Source of the DNA: Manduca sexta
Lineage: Eukaryota > Arthropoda > Insecta > Lepidoptera > Sphingidae
NCBI RefSeq assembly: GCF_014839805.1
Contig: NC_051118.1
Span: forward strand, 6,130,391-6,194,390
Length of the DNA: 64,000 bases
Direction of reading: 5' to 3'
In this document: in pieces, positions 33,905 to 45,227 of the stretch
Layout of the letters: every line of letters starts with the position of its first letter
Position numbering within the stretch: position 1 is the stretch's first letter
Position numbers and translations under genes: made by a program
The notes under the pieces: generated by a model
What the model was told of the DNA's origin: nothing
What the model saw: the letters and a program-made list of their open reading frames with translations, nothing else
The model's database searches: none

Positions 33905-33967
33905 ATAAAATAATCGAACCCACGCCCCCATTCACAGTAAACGTACAACCACTAAGCCAATGGGCGT
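33905..33967 (-). ncRNA. tRNA-like head (SINE head or tRNA relic)
   Basis: The minus strand reads 'cgcccattggcttagtggtt ... gggcgtgggttcgattattt': an A-box-like TGGCTTAGTGG and B-box-like GGTTCGATT at tRNA spacing. The 3' acceptor half is missing and AT-rich DNA follows, so it is not a working tRNA and most likely the head of a further SINE family. Confidence 0.5.
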
Positions 33968-34599
33968 CTCTCATACACTATTACAAAATCGTTTGTTCAA
34001 ACTTCCAAGCGGATATTCGTAAATACATAGCATGACTTTTATCCGCGGATATTCATATTGCTCGGATATTGCGCATTATAGTTGGCAATAAAACGTTGTT
34101 TTCCGTCTAATTTTCTATTGCGCTATCGCGAAACGATATTCGGTTTACTCTGTAATGTCGTGATCTATCGGCCATTTTTGTCTTCATATAGAAACGTCTG
34201 GATGTGATTTATAAAATTTGTTTGTTCTAACCTAACCTAACCCAACACTTAAAGGTACTATTAACATGCATAAATGAGTTCTGCAAATCGTTCTAATAAT
34301 AATTACATTTTACATTAATTATGAAGATGGTAGGAATTGTGTTGTATGGGCCCTTCCCTACACCAGTAGACCTTTTATACCAATACAGCGTCTCGTCTTT
34401 TGCTGCCAGAGCGGTGTAGGGAAATGCAAGAGGTCGCTTAAATTTCTATATAAGCATCCTTCGTAGTGCAGTAGTTTGCTAGCAAAAAGACCTTCCGTTA
34501 TCAGTGGAATGATGCGAATCTTTTTTTTTTTATGGTTAACTCTGGATAATTCAATTACATTTGACGCCTTTTTTTAATGGACTCCCATTAGAACACGTA
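33968..34599. other. Unassigned DNA
   Basis: No gene recognised; two CCTAA-type units occur at about 34229-34242. Confidence 0.4.
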
Positions 34600-34880
34600 T
34601 AGTTGCCACTATGACTGGAAATATAGTTTTCTTTCCATATTTTTTATTAATAATACCCTGAAATTGTAAGTAGTAAGCAGCTATTTTAAGTTATTTTATC
34701 GACAATGCACTCAAATCGCATCCAGTTCTATACATCTGTGTAATGGGTGCCACTTGACCAAGGCAAAGTATTTCTTTCCAACGTCTTATTAGTAGCCCTA
34801 AAATCGTATGTAGCAAGCAGCTATTTTTTATCGATAATGTCCTCAAATCGCATCCAGTACTATACATCTGTGTAGCAAGA
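34600..34880 (+). repeat. ~140-bp tandem duplication
   Basis: 'tttctttcca ... aagcagctattttaag ... ctcaaatcgcatccagttct' followed by 'atacatctgtgta' (34630-34742) recurs at 34769-34875. The units differ by about 15 percent. The minus-strand frame 34691-34897 is only this duplication read through. Confidence 0.8.
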
Positions 34881-35060
34881 CTTCCTAACACGCACACTAG
34901 AGTACGGTAGTATGTACCTTCACTTTCAATTGCTCGTGCGGCAACTATTACTTAACTTTTACTAACATTGGTAAAGGTATTTACTTTGATCTATCTAGTA
35001 TTATAGTTAATACACTAGTGTAATGTATATTTGGATAGTAAAGATTGTTGGTGTATTTAC

Positions 35061-35357
35061 TGGTGGTAGGTCTCATATGGAAGTGTCTGCCTGAGTAGGT
35101 ACCACCGCAATGTCTATTTCTGCCGCTAAGTAGCAGTGTGTAGTCATTATAGTGTTCCGGTATGATGGACATTGTAGCCAGTGTAACTACTGGACACTGG
35201 ACGTAACATCTCATGTCTCAGGATGGCGAGCGCAGTGGAATACCAAACAATACTTTATAATTCAAGTATTTGGGTGGTGTTTAAGTTTATGGAGGGTCGT
35301 ATTATTTACCGTCAGGCAAACGGCAAGTTCGTCTCGACATTCAAAACAATAAAAAAA
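35061..35357 (+). repeat. Family E repeat, full length
   Basis: 'ggtaggtctcatatggaagt', 'gcaatgtctatttctgccgc', 'gacattgtagccagtgtaac', 'tggcgagcgcagtggaatac', and 3' 'taccgtcaggcaaacggcaa' followed by an A-rich tail. The same order lies at 43749 and in part at 38970 and 63563 (-). The A-rich 3' end and 'caggc' tail suggest a SINE. Confidence 0.85.
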
Positions 35358-35552
35358 ATAGGAAATATATATTTACGAAAGACCATTTAGTTCTTGGATT
35401 TGTTAACGACGTTAATGTTATTTTTTAACCTACCGCTGTTGGCCTGACAAGTTGGCTTATTAAGCAACACCTTTTGGGTGAATTAGGAATTTCCTTAACT
35501 CTTCGCGGAAAATATGTGACGTGTGTTTGTTTTTGTAATACAAGTAATTTTT

Positions 35553-35785
35553 TATACGTGCACGGCAAAGTGACCTTACTGCACTGGTGAGTGGAGTGGG
35601 GTCGAACAGAATGTCGACTGACGAGTATGATTACCCCTTGGCAGTCTATATAATTATGTCGGGCTGTTCAAACCACTGGCTGATCTCAGAACGCGACACA
35701 CTTACGTGGGCCACTATGGTGTGTTTTAACATCTTGTACAGTGGTTGTTATCCGGGCGGATATATTATATATCCTACCACCAGTT
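35553..35785 (-). repeat. Family D repeat
   Basis: 'gcaaagtgaccttactgcac', 'agaatgtcgactgacgagta', 'ggccactatggtgtgtttta', 'tatatcctaccaccag' on the plus strand: a reversed family D copy. The frame 35587-35898 runs through it and is not a gene. Confidence 0.85.
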
Positions 35786-35910
35786 ATTCCGTAAAAATGC
35801 ATAGCTTTCATTTTATTTTAAAAACAGTCTTTCATGAATGGAATCGCAAAATGTTAGTTGACGATAAAACTTGTAACTCCACATCTTTCCTAGTGTAAAT
35901 AAATTAAATA

Positions 35911-36212
35911 ATATAATAATAATAATATCGGCCCTGTATTATATACTGTCCCACTGTTGGGCACGGACCTCTACTACTGAGAGGGTTTAGGCCTTAGTCC
36001 TCCACGCTGGCCTAGTGCGGATTGGTAGACTTCACACAACCTCGAAAATTTCTATAGAGAATTTCTCCGAAATACAGGTTCCTCATGAAGTTTTCCTTCA
36101 CCGTTAAAGCAAGCGATAATTCACAAAGAAATAAGGTATGTACCCTTGGGATTTGAACCTGCGGACATTCGTCTCGGCAGTCCGTTCCACAACCAACTAG
36201 GCTATCGCCGCT
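35911..36212 (-). mobile_element. SINE family A
   Basis: Full-length reversed copy, 'taataatatcggccctgtat' to 'aactaggctatcgccgct', with a candidate short duplication aattaaat (35902-35909, 36218-36225). Confidence 0.9.
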
Positions 36213-36439
36213 ATTAAAATTAAATCGCCGCTAAATTTACATAGTACATATTAATTTGTGAGAAACAATGAATGAAACCTAAGGAAGTGGTTAATTAACA
36301 GGATAGCTAGCCTATTGTTCTCCGTATGAAATTCGTAGAGCGTTCATTGTCTTAATATTTACTAATAGACAACCTTTATTACTTGTTGTAGTACTCGCAC
36401 ATAGTAATTATAATGCACACATTACTCAATGGTTAAATA

Positions 36440-36560
36440 TCAAACAAGTTTTCGGATTTTATTGCGAATTTTATAAACAATTTTCTCCCGAAGTCTCGAA
36501 AACTGCAGCCTTCATGGTCACGGGACTGAGGTGTTGGTCGTCCAAAAAGTCAACGTTACA
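36440..36560 (+). repeat. Family T repeat
   Basis: 'ttttcggattttattgcg', 'ttttctcccgaagtctcgaa', 'cagccttcatggtcacggga', 'ctgaggtgttggtcgtcc': reverse of the segment at 4128-4250. Confidence 0.7.
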
Positions 36561-36573
36561 ATATCTCTATATT

Positions 36574-36640
36574 TTTAACCAACTTAAAAAAAGGAGGAGG
36601 TTATCAATTCGACGTGGATGCTTTTTTTATGTTTTAAAAT
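36574..36640 (+). repeat. 'aaaaaggaggaggttatcaa' lepidopteran repeat
   Basis: 'taaccaacttaaaaaaagga' then 'ggaggttatcaattcgacgt' and a T-rich run matches a string I know as widespread in Lepidoptera; single copy in this window. Confidence 0.5.
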
Positions 36641-38288
36641 TATATTAAATTTAAAAACAGTGCTGGTGACAGTTCGTACTACGCAGTGTCTTAATATTTG
36701 CTAGTCGATGTTTATTCATGTAAACATAAGGAATCATTAACTCAATGTTCATGAAAGAAGGCGTTTCTTTAAACAATGTTTTCGATGACTACCATTGCGA
36801 GTATGTATTTTGTAATTAGTTTTGATGGTGAAGCTGTATGTAATTTGTTTACTATCTGACGAGCGACTTTCTCGTCTCGTCCTTCAATTGTACACATTTT
36901 TACCGAATTCAGTCCGTCATAAGCGTAGCCATTACTGAGTATTATCGTCAACAAATTTCAAATATCCGTCGCTAAATTGCAAAACATATGATACTTCCAA
37001 AAGCCGTAATGGTAACGGAATATAGCCTATATTATTGCTTAAATGTCTCGGTAGATATAAAATTTGTTTATAATTTTATTGTTCCGCGTACAGTGAGGTC
37101 AAACTGCGGTCAATTTTGCACCTCATTCTCAAAAATCATAAGATATTTGATATTTTAAAGAAGGTTCAAGAAAATTTGATATTGCGCGGTTCGGAAATGT
37201 AAATATAACTGTTCTTCGACCTAATTCTTTTTGGTAAATAATAATACGACGTTTAAAACTCACTGAAAAATATGATGTATTTACTTACGATATTTGTTAC
37301 ATCGGTGCTATTTGTTTAATTAATAAAACTATTAAATATTGACTTAAAAATGCATGGAAGTTATTCACGAATTTGGAATTAAAGAATTTAATGATATCTG
37401 GCCATGAATGTCAATAATATAATGAATTGTTTGAGAAAGCACAATATGGGAGCATCAATATTTAATACCTTAAATAGGTTTGCTTATTGCCGTACAGCGA
37501 CATCTTGCAGCAACCGCTCGAACTACTTTTTACTTCAAGTCCATTTTACTAACTCATAACAAAACCTTTAAATGGTAAGTAATTGTTTTTTTCTAAAGCA
37601 TGCATTAGCCACCATTGTGCGCTTAGAAAGTCTCAGAATGCCTCATTGTGTAGGCCCGAGATCTTTGACAGATACCCATGCCACTTGGGTCTTTGTTTGA
37701 ACGCCTGGTATTAAGAAATATTTTTGTATCATACGGAACTATTTCCAACCTTATACTATCAGACAAAATATATTCTCACACGCCTTAAAAGAATTTGGAA
37801 CAAATCAGTGATCGAACGTTTTCAATAACCACAATATTTTTTTCCAATAATTGTAGAAAGTTTGGGGCTGGCTTGGTATGCGGGTTTTGAATGATGCGGG
37901 TTGGAATTTATAGCCTTGGCTTACATCTGAGTTGATATAACTATTGAATCGTCAACAGTATTAACGTGTTAGCAGGATCGAAGTGATACCATCATATCAA
38001 ATAAGATTAATAAAATGGCCGCTGCGGAAATGATATTCAAGTTGACCATATCAGTAGCTGACCACTATTAGCAACTCGTATTGTAAAATAGAGTAAGTCA
38101 ATATGCCGTCGACTAATATGTCCAACTCTGTCTCCTGTCTATTTGATTAATTTCGATGCGAGAATAGACAGATTGGTGTTCTCAGATCCTGGAGTTTCAC
38201 CGCTCGGTGTCATAAGATGATGGTCTTGGATGAAGGGACAAATAGCGCTTGTGATGGTAATATTATTGGTATAGCCTTCATTGAGGGC
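36641..38288. other. Unassigned AT-rich DNA
   Basis: No gene or shared repeat recognised. Confidence 0.4.
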
Positions 38289-38615
38289 TGACTGCCTTGG
38301 TGCCGTAATTGTACACAGTACGAGTGCAGTTACCGTGCTTAGGTCCTGGGTTCGAATCTCTGGTCGGGCAAATTTAATTGTGTTTGAGTTTTATCCATCT
38401 TAAAAAATACTCAGTCGCAGCTCGAAGTCGGGAAGTAAAGCCTTGTGCCTAATCTTTCTCCGGTCATGTCGGATTGCTGTTTCCCCGGACTATGAGAGTG
38501 AAGGATTAGAGAGTTCATCTGTGTATTGTACACACTTGTGCACTAAAATATCTTTTGCGTACTTGGCTGATCTCCGTTGAGATTGGCCGCTGTGGCCAAA
38601 ATTCGGTTAGGAAGG
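38289..38615 (+). mobile_element. SINE family C, full length
   Basis: The head 'gactgccttggtgccgtaat' and B-box-like 'ggttcgaatctctggtcggg' match the family B head. The body then differs: 'tctccggtcatgtcggattg', 'cggactatgagagtgaagga', 'acacacttgtgcactaaaat' and 'gagattggccgctgtggcc'. One tRNA-like head is thus shared by two bodies. Confidence 0.85.
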
Positions 38616-38969
38616 TAACATTATTGGGGCACTAAACAATCTTAAAGTACAGGTGTCGCACTAACTGAGGTATTAGTTGCATAATAATCAGCAGATTTTA
38701 TATATATTCCACGTATAACGAAGGTCAAAATACAACCAATATAATAGAATGTTAATTTTATAAGCCTTGAATATCAATAAAGTGTAATTAAACGGTCCAA
38801 CGATCGTTTTGGCGAACATTTACACATTAGTAAGATTTATAGCTCGTGACATGCATTAGAATGACTGCAATACAAGGAAATGCTATTTTTAAATCGTTTC
38901 TATAATTATTCCAAGGCGATAATCTATTTTAGCTATAACGATGTTACGTCGATATGATATGGTATGATA

Positions 38970-39075
38970 AATTGTCTATTTCTGCCGCCAAGCAGCAGTG
39001 TGTAGTCACTGTTGTGTTCCGTTTTGAAGGACATTGTAGCCAGTGTAACTACTGGACATCATGAGATTTCACATC
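38970..39075 (+). repeat. Family E repeat, partial
   Basis: 'ttgtctatttctgccgccaa' to 'gtaactactggacatcatga'. Confidence 0.8.
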
Positions 39076-39146
39076 ATTCCCTAAATAATTATAATAGTGA
39101 ATTATATTGTAATTGTATCTTGATTTAAAGGCTCCCTTACTGTCAA

Positions 39147-39478
39147 GCGGCGATAGCCTAGTTGGGTGTGGAACGGACTGCCAAGACGAATGTCCGCAGG
39201 TTCAAATCCCAAGGGCACACACCTCTGACTTTTCTAAAAAAATCATGTGTGTATTCTTTGTGAATTTATCGTTCGCTTTAACGGTGAAGGAAAACATCGT
39301 GAGGAAACCTGCACATCTGAGAAGTTCTCTATAGGAATTTCTAAGGTGTGTGAAGTCTACCAATCCGCACTAGGCCAGCGTGGTGGACCAAGGCCTAATC
39401 CCGCTCAGTAGTAGAGGAGGCCCGTGCTCAGCAGTGGGCAAGTATATAATACAGGGCTGATATTATTATTATTTATTA
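39147..39478 (+). mobile_element. SINE family A, full length with target-site duplication
   Basis: 'gcggcgatagcctagttggg' to 'acagggctgatattattatt'. Flanked by ttactgtcaa (39137-39146) and ttactgttaa (39479-39488), a 10-bp duplication with one difference. Closely similar to the copy at 28985. Confidence 0.95.
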
Positions 39479-39489
39479 TTACTGTTAAT

Positions 39490-39944
39490 AAATAAACTGT
39501 TAATGGAAGTTCAAAGCCCTTAGTGCAAAAGAGAACAGATCCTATATAGTTTAGTGAATCACGTATGCGAGGCTTGTAGTGTGGGCATGTGGCGCATTGT
39601 GGGCCTAGTATGGTCTATTGTTCTGTCTGCTTATACGCATATATGTCTGTATTTCTTATAGGAATTGTGAAATATCTTATTAATGTACATGAGAAAGTTT
39701 GTGAAGATTTTCGTTCGTTTTTTAGGGCAGTGTTAATGAATTAATATTACCTTTGAAAATATCAAGTAGACATTTAATGTATTGAACCATTTAATAAGGC
39801 TTAAGTCTTTAGAAATTAATAATATCTATGCGCCAGTAGTGAACTTTCAGCAGAGCATTTGAAGTAGTTATAATCGTAAAAAGTCATAATAATAAAATTT
39901 TTTGCTTTACAAAAATATAATTTAATATAAAAACTACAGGCCAC
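39490..39944. other. Unassigned AT-rich DNA
   Basis: No gene recognised. Confidence 0.4.
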
Positions 39945-40007
39945 CCCCATTGAGCGCCTATGTCCAGCAGTGGACGATTCCCGGCTGAAATGATGATGAT
40001 GATAAAA
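39945..40007 (+). mobile_element. RTE-type LINE, 3' terminus
   Basis: 'gcctatgtccagcagtggac' with 'ggctgaaatgatgatgatga': the end of an RTE reverse transcriptase frame followed by the short (GAT)n tail typical of RTE elements. Confidence 0.75.
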
Positions 40008-40602
40008 ACTATTCTAGAGCTACGAAACTAAGATCAAACGACGCAAAAAAAATCTCGAAATTGCAAATATTATTTAATACATTTTCGGTATATTTGTCGC
40101 TTAGATATAATTGCCTATAAGCGTCGATTTAATAAATCCTCTGACATTGTTGGTGTTGCCTTAAGTTCCGCTCTGTATTACGAAGATATTACAAACTGGT
40201 TTAGCACTAGCGATGTAAGAACGCAGCGTAACCGCGCACTATACGCTGTTGTTGGTGAGGTTATGTTCGACTAATTTTATATAAAGGGGCTCGATTTATA
40301 GTTTCTTATTTTAGACTGTAGGCAATATATTTAGGGGTGTCAAATTAATTCTTATTATTAAGAGGTCCATAGTTTTTCAGTATTGCAATAATAATTAAAA
40401 TCTCTTTTAATATAAACGATAACTTAGAGACTAACAAAATGTATAAACTCTAATGTCATAATCTATGATTTTGCGAGCTGTATCTTTCCGTAAATTGAAT
40501 TTAACATTTTTTTCTCACTATACGTAGATTTGTGGCATGTAATCATGCAAGATTCGATAAAATATTTTTTACCAGCGTTTATTTTTATTAGAAACTTAAA
40601 TA
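40008..40602. other. Unassigned AT-rich DNA
   Basis: No gene recognised. Confidence 0.4.
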
Positions 40603-40665
40603 GTATAATAATATCAGCCCTGTATACACAGCCCACTGCTGAGCACGGGCCTACTCTACCACTGT
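40603..40665 (-). mobile_element. SINE family A, 3' fragment
   Basis: 'taataatatcagccctgtat ... cccactgctgagcacgggcc ... ctctaccactg'. Confidence 0.8.
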
Positions 40666-41102
40666 CAGTTATAGGCATTAATTTCATATAAAAATTATAA
40701 ATTAACGCATAATATACGGCATTAGAAACACAAGTTGAACATCTCCGATATCCTGATTAGTCAACAATGTTTTGAAAGCGTTTTCCCCGCGCTAATGCGA
40801 AGCGGCCATTACATCTGATTATACGTGTCCCCAACCCACATATGCAACGATGTGACGTTAGGAACTGAACACATTTTACAAAGGAAGTTGGCTAAGCGTT
40901 TCACAAGAACAAAATGACTGTTGGAAATCAATTTTGTTTGTGATTTTTATAGCGGAATATTGAGGCTGTTATGTTGCTAAACCAGCAAGCGTTTGTATCG
41001 AAAGACGAAGGATAATTTCACTCCATACTCTTTATTTATCAATTATTGGAAATACAGGCCGATGGCTGTTACAATGCTGGCGTTGACAAGATTTTATAAA
41101 AT
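40666..41102. other. Unassigned DNA
   Basis: No gene recognised. Confidence 0.4.
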
Positions 41103-41392
41103 ACTAGCTAAGTCTGCGGCTTCGCTCGCGTGGAAGTTAGTGTGTAACAAAGTTTTTCCTGCATAAATCCGGCCCCGTATTTTTTACAACTACGCGACCT
41201 CTTCAACAGTAATCGTTATATTTCAGTCAATTAAGATAAAACCGTAATGTGCTATTAACCAAAACATTCTTCAAGAATTGCATTATCTTTTAGTAAAAGC
41301 CGTACATAAATCCGTTCAGTAGATTTTGAGAAAATCGATCACATACAGACAGACAGCTTTTGGGGACTTAGTTTTATTATATGTATTGATAT
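41103..41392 (+). repeat. Family R element
   Basis: 'tactagctaagtctgcggct', 'tcgctcgcgtgg', 'tccgttcagtagattttgag', 'cacatacagacagacagctt', 'ttttattatatgtattgat'. Both ends present, middle diverged. Confidence 0.75.
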
Positions 41393-41606
41393 AACATAAC
41401 ATATTTAAATAATATAGTGTTAATATCAGCGGGTAAAATTCTTCCTTTGCCACTAGTTTAATTTAAAAATATGTATGAAGATTTATCTCATAAAGGAATG
41501 AAACCACTGACTTTTACTTTGATCTTATCAAGCGTGAATACAAAGAGCGTCTACTTAAATATTCATAGATATTTCCTATTGAATACTTATTGAACAACTA
41601 TCTCGT

Positions 41607-42165
41607 ATGTTGTCTTTGGTTAAGGAGAGATTAAAACAAAAAAAAATGTCTTTGGCACATCAAAATATGACATTGAAGACATTTTTAATACCTATTTTTA
41701 TTGTGTACATAATTTTCTATAGCATAATTGAATTTGTGATTTTAAATGTAATCTATCATGTATATTTTTCCATATTTTGTTTTGATATTCGTTATTATAA
41801 CTACATTGGAGGAATCATCTATGGGTAAACGATGGAAGCCATGATATAAAAGAAGAAGCAACATAATCAGTTATACAGTTATTTGATAATTTAATTATGT
41901 TAATCCATATTAACATGATAGAAATAGTTATTCGATGGACGAACATTACTGGAATGATATATTGAGTTCATTATATTTAACGATAATGGATCTAATTTAC
42001 TCGCAAGTTCTTGGAAATCTAAACAGGTATCTATTTTCATTGGTCTACGATCTATTTAACTCAAAATTAGACGTAATATTTAGACCATTTTATTCTAGAA
42101 CTTTGATGGTATCGTTTACTTTCATTTTACATAGATATTTTTTAGTTTTCGACCATTTAAAATAA
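41607..42165 (+). other. Two neighbouring AT-rich frames of unknown nature
   Basis: Frames 41607-41828 (73 codons, strongly hydrophobic, one or two membrane-like segments around residues 25-60) and 41935-42165 (76 codons) follow each other on the same strand in a very AT-rich stretch. Both avoid stops despite the composition and use isoleucine, tyrosine and phenylalanine heavily. I do not recognise either and see no splice or start evidence. Chance, a decayed insertion or a fast-evolving gene are all possible. Confidence 0.25.
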
Positions 42166-42360
42166 TACGTATTTCAGTTAAATTTCGCTCGCATATATAA
42201 CAAATAAGTAAGTATAGTATGTAAATAAGTATGATAAATAAATAAATCATGTGCGGTCGACTAAATTTCTAGTGTAGCTACCGTCCATGGGTAGGCACTC
42301 GGCGTAGTACTCAGGCAAGTTACTGACTTTTCTAATCACTTAGTAAAACCAATGTAATCT

Positions 42361-42555
42361 TCTATACTAATATTATAAAGCTGAACAGTTTGTTTGTTTG
42401 AACGCTGTAACCTCAGGAACTACCTAACCGATTTGGTTTTTTTTTTTCACTAATAGGAAACTACATTATTCTTGAGTGCTGTAAGCATCTTTTTATCCTG
42501 GTAAAATATTTAACCGGTTTTTTTCACGCGGAGGGAGTCGTAGACAAATAAATAA
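42361..42555 (+). mobile_element. Helitron-like element (family Q)
   Basis: Starts 'tctatactaatattataaag', then 'ctgaacagtttgtttgtttg', 'aacctcaggaactacctaac', 'cactaataggaaactacatt', and ends around 'cacgcggagggagtcgtaga'. The 5' end is classic for the family; the CTAG 3' end is not clear. Confidence 0.7.
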
Positions 42556-42778
42556 GCGTAACATTCTTTTAAACGTAAGTGATTTTCTGTGAATTGCATG
42601 CTTTGTAGATAACTTTGATGTAATGTATCGTTTGTTTTAAGTACTCAAAACGACGAACTGCGTTTCACAATCTTCATTAGGTTAATTTTTGTATGTCGTA
42701 ATTTCCATTTCGAGTTATCATTGACTTGATTTTAAATGGAATAACATGTTTTAAATTAATCATAGGAAAATTAATACA

Positions 42779-43017
42779 TTAAGGTTAGGTATAGCTTAAG
42801 GTCCATTTTTCATACATTTTGTTTCACCTTTAATCTGGGTAACTAAACAAGTATTGGCAAGTAAAGAATTTAAATTCACGTCTAGTTAGTGATTAGTTCT
42901 CGCAGTTGAAAGAAAAACGTAAAAATAATTAATATGAATGGATATTTCGGCCTTTAAAATTTCGTCGTATTAAATGAAACAAAATGTATGAAAATGGACC
43001 TTAAGCTATAACCTTAA
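42779..43017. mobile_element. Fold-back element, family G copy 2 (one arm deleted)
   Basis: TTAA-ended (42779-42782 and 43014-43017). The left arm is complete ('aaggtccatttttcataca' to 'ggcctttaaaatttcgtcg'), but only the outer ~40 bp of the right arm ('gaaacaaaatgtatgaaaat' to accttaa) remain. The outer ends are inverted repeats of each other. Confidence 0.85.
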
Positions 43018-43202
43018 ATAATCTTCATGGTTAATGTTTTTTGATACTAGTCTAAGAAAGTATTTGACAATCAAATCCTGAATATTTATTGTTATTTACA
43101 TTTTATAATTAATTATCATACATTTCTTATGAATACGCGAATATAAGACATTGAAATAAAACTATAATATAAAATACCGCAATATATCCGATATGGTGAT
43201 CC

Positions 43203-43444
43203 CTTAGTCCACCACGCTGGCCTAGTGCGGACTGGTAGACTTCACACACCTTCTAAATTCCTATAGAGAACTTCTCAGGAGTGCAGGTTTCTCATCATGT
43301 TTTCCTTCACCGGTAAAGCAAGTAATATTTCACAAAGAATACATATATAATTTTATAAAAGTCAGAGGTGTGTGCCTTTGGGTTTTGAACCTGCGGACAT
43401 TCGTCTCGGCAGTCCGTTCCACAACCAACTAGGCTATCGCCGCT
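43203..43444 (-). mobile_element. SINE family A lacking its 3' end
   Basis: 'cttagtccaccacgctggcc' to 'aactaggctatcgccgctt'. The A/B-box head is intact ('ggttttgaacctgcgg' on the plus strand); the last ~80 bp of the family are missing. Confidence 0.88.
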
Positions 43445-43748
43445 TATTATCCATTATATAACATGAACAAAATATTCAAATGACATACGAAACCTCCTTA
43501 GTCGGTTATCGCAGCATGAACCTAAAAAAAACTAAACGTCGTACAGCATCGTTGTATCGGTCCAACAATAGTCAAGATCGTGCGACTGCGGCACGTTACA
43601 AAACTATTGTTTGTCCTGTAATTACATTCTATTGGGCAACTTGATGTGTGGTTTTCTCAAGTAGCTTGCTACTGTATGACGTGTGGCATGTTTGGATGTT
43701 TATTTGAATCGCTGTTAAATGATTTATGAGTTGTTATTTGTTATATAA

Positions 43749-44040
43749 TGGTGGTAGGTCTCTTATATGTGAGAGTCCGCCTAGATGGGTATTATTGCAA
43801 TGTCTATTTCTGTCAAGCAGCGTGTTGTCAGTGTTGTGTTCCAGTTTAAAGAACATTGTAGCCAGTGTAACTACTGGACATAATGAGACTTAACATCTCA
43901 TGTCTCAGATGGCGAGCGCAGTGGAATACCAAACAATACTTTATAATTGAAGGTGTCGGATGGTGTTTCTACTCTTTATGGGTCGTATCGCTTACCATCA
44001 GGCGATCGGCAAGCTCGTCTCATCATACAAAGCAATAAAA
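43749..44040 (+). repeat. Family E repeat, full length
   Basis: 'ggtggtaggtctcttatatg' to 'cttaccatcaggcgatcggc' and a CAATAAAACAA tail; about 85 percent like 35061-35357. Confidence 0.88.
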
Positions 44041-44442
44041 CAACAATAATTGGCATATCTGAGTTAATTTTGTCAGGCAATTCAATTGTCAGGGGCTCCA
44101 AACTAGGGCTAAAACTGTATCTCGTATATTGAAAACAATGTCACATTTAACAATATTTATTTCGGTTTTTGACCCAAACATGGCAGTTGCTCAACAAACC
44201 GAGTGAAACAGCGTTGCAATTAGTTTAACCGCTTTCTAATCTGCTATAATTTACGAAAACTGTGCGAAATAGGCAAATCGATAATCGATTATAGTTGGTT
44301 GTTTTTTTTTAAATTGTGTGGTTGTTTATTTTATGACATTCCAAATCATTTTATTAAGTTTGTGGCCGTATAAAATAATGTATTGTTCAGAGTTCAATAA
44401 AGTTATACAATACACAATTACTTTAATTGATTTCTTGTTTAT

Positions 44443-44586
44443 GCGAATGTAAGACATTGAAATGAAACCATTTTTCGGATTTAACCGCGGTTTTTTATAT
44501 TTTAATATATTTGAAGACCTTTCGAAGACTTTGTTGTCTATAAATATGTTAAAATATAAAAATACCGCGGTAAATCCGAAAAAATA
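44443..44586. mobile_element. Hairpin MITE with ~40-bp inverted arms
   Basis: 'tttttcggatttaaccgcgg' plus the following 'ttttttatattttaa' (44472-44506) is inverted at 44548-44586 ('ttaaaatataaaaataccgc' ... 'ggtaaatccgaaaaa'). The preceding 'gcgaatgtaagacattgaaa' also occurs at 43137-43160, next to another 'accgc ... atccg' remnant. Related strings lie at 4204-4240 and 36440. Confidence 0.75.
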
Positions 44587-45227
44587 TTTTTATTTTAAAA
44601 TTTTAATTTTGTATATTTTATAAAGATCTAAATAGCAGTCTCTTATCAAATTAATTGTATTGATTCCGTAAATATTACCAAAATATTTCAAATTGGAATG
44701 TCCTAGGTATGCAAAATTGACCCTAAAGATAAGCTGTGTATGGCCTAGAATCAATTTACCCTTCTATAATTCTATAATTTTGATAATCATCGGCTCACTA
44801 ACAATCAATTACGTAATTAATTAATATTCATTAAGTCATTGTCGTCTGCGTATGTGTGTCGCGTGTTTCGTTGATTTTTTTTTCTATTCTCAAGTCATTG
44901 TGGCAAAGGCCTTGACCGACAAACCATGAGGGCCGTATAGACCCATAATGAATTTAAAAATCGTTTACTTGTACTAGCGTGATGCTTAGATTCATGTTTT
45001 TAAGTGTCTTGCAAAATTGATTATAGTCATTTTCAACAAACGAACCTTATTTTATTCTATAACACATCACAAAAAAAATATTACTTTAAAAGCTACCTTT
45101 CAATCCTTTTGGACACACTAAAGGTTAGGAATAAATTCAAAAAGAAATAAGTGCGTTTAAATGGGAAATAAAATAAACATTAATACCATGTCAATAAGGT
45201 CGAGTTTCGCGTAAACGTTATATTAGC
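44587..45227. other. Unassigned AT-rich DNA
   Basis: No gene recognised. Confidence 0.4.

Noticed and set aside
39113..39334. 73-codon frame nearly repeated by the minus-strand frame at 29120-29323
   Set aside because: The shared peptide is the translation of the SINE A head in two insertions, not a gene family.
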